Assembly (NCBI RefSeq): GCF_002761755.1
Contig: NZ_PEOG01000040.1
Span: 1-51,766, forward strand
Source: Roseateles chitinivorans
GTDB taxonomy: Bacteria; Pseudomonadota; Gammaproteobacteria; Burkholderiales; Burkholderiaceae_C
Reading direction: 5' to 3'
DNA length: 51,766 bases
In this document: positions 49,996 to 51,766 of the stretch, piece by piece
Layout: the number at the start of each line of letters is the position of its first letter
Numbering within the stretch: the first letter of the stretch is position 1
The notes under the pieces: generated by a model
Database searches by the model: none
What the model saw: the letters and a program-made list of their open reading frames with translations, nothing else
Told to the model about the DNA's origin: nothing
Translations under genes and position numbers: made by a program

Positions 49996-50562
49996 TTGGC
50001 CACAGACAAAGAACTCAACGACTTTCTCAAGACCGTCGACCGGCGCGCCTTCAAGCGCACCGTGTACATGGTGCGAGACGAGGATGCCGCACTGGACATC
50101 GTCCAGGACGCCATGATCCGGTTGGCGGAGAAATACTTCGATCGCCCGGCGGCGGAGCTGCCGCTGTTGTTCCAGCGCATCCTGTCGAACGCGACGATGG
50201 ACTGGTTCCGGCGTCAGAAGGTCCGCAACGCGGTTTTCAGCAACCTGTCGGATTTCGAGGGAGGCGAGTCCGGCGAGGACTTCGACCTGCTGGAAATGCT
50301 GGAAACGCAGGAAGGCTCGATGGGAGCCCTGTCCGCCGCGGACGAGGTCTCGCGCGTTCAGGTGCTGGCCGCCATCGAACAGGAGGTTGCAGCATTGCCC
50401 GCGCGTCAACGGGAAGCCTTCCTCCTGCGTTACTGGGAAGAACTCGACGTTGCCGAAACGGCGGCGGTCATGGGTTGCTCGGAGGGCAGCGTCAAGACAC
50501 ACTGCTCCCGCGCCGTGCATGCGCTGGCCAAAACGCTGAAAGCCAAGGGAATCTCGCTATGA
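49996..50562 (+). CDS. RNA polymerase sigma factor, sigma70 family, ECF-like
   Basis: A 188-residue sigma factor with region 2 (about 10-75; FKRTVYMVRDEDAALDIVQDAMIRLAEKY, LFQRILSNATMDWFRRQKVRN) and region 4 (about 125-180; LPARQREAFLLRYWEELDVAETAAVMGCSEGSVKTHCSRAVHALAKTL). It lacks regions 1 and 3, as ECF factors do. The start is TTG at 49996 (ATDKELNDFLK); the family N-terminus fits and no ATG or GTG is available upstream. The stop overlaps the next start (ATGA), so it is translationally coupled to the DUF3619 gene. Its regulon is unknown. Confidence 0.93.
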   Translation: MATDKELNDFLKTVDRRAFKRTVYMVRDEDAALDIVQDAMIRLAEKYFDRPAAELPLLFQRILSNATMDWFRRQKVRNAVFSNLSDFEGGESGEDFDLLEMLETQEGSMGALSAADEVSRVQVLAAIEQEVAALPARQREAFLLRYWEELDVAETAAVMGCSEGSVKTHCSRAVHALAKTLKAKGISL

Positions 50563-51077
50563 AGAAGAACACGCCAGGAACGCCGCTGCCGCTGGAGGCG
50601 GACGCGCGCGTGACCCGTTTCGGCCTCCGCGTCGCTGCGGGTTTGACGGAGCAGAGCGAGACCCTGTCCGGAGACATCCAGGAAAGATTGCGCTTCGCGC
50701 GTGAGCAGGCGCTCGCCAAGGCAATGGCCGCACGCGCCGCCGCACCGACCCGGACCGCGTCCGAAACCCGCCATGTGGGCAACGCCACCCTGGCCCTAGG
50801 CGGCGGCGAGAAGACGCCGCGCTGGCGCAAGGCCGCGGCGCTCCTGCCCCTGGCGCTGCTGCTGGGTGGGCTGCTGCTGATCCAGCACAGCCAGTGGTAC
50901 GAGCAGATCCGCAGCGCGGCTGAACTCGACACCGAGATGCTCTCCAAGCCGCTGCCTCCCGCGGCATACAGCGACCCGGGCTTCCGCGAGTACCTCAACG
51001 AGACTCCGAATGATCCGAGCAACGCCAACAGCCCAGACGAGGGCGAGAAGTCCGACGAAGCGAAATCGTCGCAGTGA
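50559..51077 (+). CDS. DUF3619 family single-span membrane protein
   Basis: 172 residues: a hydrophilic N-terminal half (VTRFGLRVAAGLTEQSETLSGDIQERLRFAREQALAKA), a basic patch (KTPRWRK), one membrane helix (about 92-109) and an acidic, Ser/Asp-rich C-terminus. The positive-inside rule puts the N-terminus in the cytoplasm. The ATG overlaps the stop of the sigma factor gene, with AGGGA upstream. Size, topology and coupling resemble anti-sigma factors, but no zinc motif or known anti-sigma domain is visible, so this is inference. The family is restricted, as far as I know, to Burkholderiales. Confidence 0.88.
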   Translation: MKKNTPGTPLPLEADARVTRFGLRVAAGLTEQSETLSGDIQERLRFAREQALAKAMAARAAAPTRTASETRHVGNATLALGGGEKTPRWRKAAALLPLALLLGGLLLIQHSQWYEQIRSAAELDTEMLSKPLPPAAYSDPGFREYLNETPNDPSNANSPDEGEKSDEAKSSQ

Positions 51078-51154
51078 GGCGGCGCGTGGCCCGATCGTTC
51101 TGCCTCTCTTCGAGTCTGCTCGCCCGTCTCGGCGTTTTCCCTGATTTCTCGACG

Positions 51155-51766
51155 ATGCGTCGGCTGATGACGACTGCGGTCTGCGCCGCGTTGGCCTGTG
51201 CTTCCGCCTCGGCGCAGGAGGGCGAAGCTTCCGCACCCGCACCCTCCTCTGTCGCCTCCTCCTCCCCGCCGCCCTCGGCGTCCGCTGCCGTGCGACCCGC
51301 CGCCCCCGGCGTGCTCGTCGCCAACGTGAATTGGGCGTCCCTGAGCGCTTCGCAGAAGGAAGCGCTCGCCCCCTTGTCGAAGGAATGGGACCAGCTGGAC
51401 GGCGCCCGCAAGGGCAAATGGCTGGAAATCGCCGCCCGCTATCCGACGCTCCCCGCCGAGCAACAACGGCGGCTGCGCGAGCGGATGGTCGAGTGGACCC
51501 GCATGTCGCCCGCCGAGCGCCAGCGCGCGCGCATCGGATACCAGCATGCCGGCGAACTGCGCGCCCCTGAGCAGGAATCGAAGCTGCGCGAGAAGTGGGA
51601 CGCCTATCAGGCGCTGCCCGCGGAGAAGCGCCAGCGCCTGGCCGAGCGCGCAGCCGAGAAGGCCTCCGCCGCCGGCCGCGATGTGCCGGCCTCCGCCGTG
51701 TCGCATCGTGCCAAAGCTCCGATCCAGCGCGCACCGCTGACCGCCGCCACCGGGCCGACCATCGTC
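51155..51766 (+). CDS. DUF3106 domain protein (partial, cut by the window end)
   Basis: 204 residues are visible; the gene runs off the right edge. From the ATG at 51155 it has a signal peptide (MRRLMTTAVCAALACASASA-QE), a Ser/Pro/Ala linker, then the DUF3106 region (about 58-150) with repeated Trp-centred motifs: VNWASLSASQKEALAPLSKEWDQL, KGKWLEIAARY, RMVEWTRMSPAERQRARI. It is therefore secreted to the periplasm. An alternative GTG at 51074 overlaps the DUF3619 stop and would couple the genes but disrupts the signal peptide. Function unknown; it belongs to the sigma factor-DUF3619-DUF3106 cluster. Confidence 0.85.
   Translation, partial: MRRLMTTAVCAALACASASAQEGEASAPAPSSVASSSPPPSASAAVRPAAPGVLVANVNWASLSASQKEALAPLSKEWDQLDGARKGKWLEIAARYPTLPAEQQRRLRERMVEWTRMSPAERQRARIGYQHAGELRAPEQESKLREKWDAYQALPAEKRQRLAERAAEKASAAGRDVPASAVSHRAKAPIQRAPLTAATGPTIV

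Overview
The window is high-GC, densely coded bacterial chromosome. Gene content and order point to a betaproteobacterium of the order Burkholderiales: tig-clpP-clpX-lon, ilvB-ilvH-ilvC-pssA-leuA, an extracytoplasmic-type sigma factor followed by DUF3619 and DUF3106 genes, and hpnCDE. It looks closest to the Roseateles/Mitsuaria/Rubrivivax side of the order, but the genus is inference. I see no insertion sequence, prophage, plasmid gene, rRNA operon or CRISPR array, so this is core chromosome with a few accessory genes.

Layout. 1-3.2 kb: start of sucB and all of sucA (2-oxoglutarate dehydrogenase E2 and E1), minus strand, divergent from a 2-oxoglutarate/Fe(II) oxygenase. 4.4-9.6 kb: a branched-chain amino-acid-type binding protein, a small cysteine-cluster protein and two tandem paralogous peptide-type binding proteins without permeases. 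9.7-16.9 kb, all minus: a MASE4 hybrid histidine kinase, a second E1 of the 2-oxoglutarate dehydrogenase family that lacks the usual N-terminus, and a methyl-accepting chemotaxis protein. 17.2-21.9 kb, minus: etfB-etfA, an acyl-CoA dehydrogenase and a nitronate monooxygenase-like protein, an acyl-CoA oxidation unit. 22.1-24.3 kb: murI and a UMF1-type MFS transporter, convergent.

24.3-31.6 kb, minus: tRNA-Leu, three identical tRNA-Gly and one tRNA-Cys, then the protein quality-control block lon, clpX, clpP, tig, headed by another tRNA-Leu 26 nt upstream of tig. 31.8-36.2 kb, minus: a two-gene RND efflux system behind a near-consensus promoter with a perfect palindrome just downstream of its -10. 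36.4-39.5 kb, plus: hpnC-hpnD-hpnE (farnesyl diphosphate to squalene for hopanoids), then an IclR regulator. 40.4-49.7 kb, minus: a PBP7-type endopeptidase, two different 2-isopropylmalate synthases in tandem, pssA, ilvC, ilvH and ilvB. 50-51.8 kb, plus: sigma factor, a membrane DUF3619 protein and the start of a DUF3106 protein.

The branched-chain amino acid block makes 2-ketoisovalerate (IlvBH, IlvC) and commits it to leucine (LeuA). Its most striking regulatory feature is an unlisted 25-residue leader peptide with four consecutive Leu codons (three of them CTA), behind a good promoter and followed by a terminator hairpin. This is a classical leucine attenuator ahead of the tandem leuA genes. 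Other points worth a second look are the second E1, strong terminators placed directly before co-directional genes (etfA/acyl-CoA dehydrogenase, ilvC/pssA), the operator palindromes, and the sigma factor/DUF3619 translational coupling.
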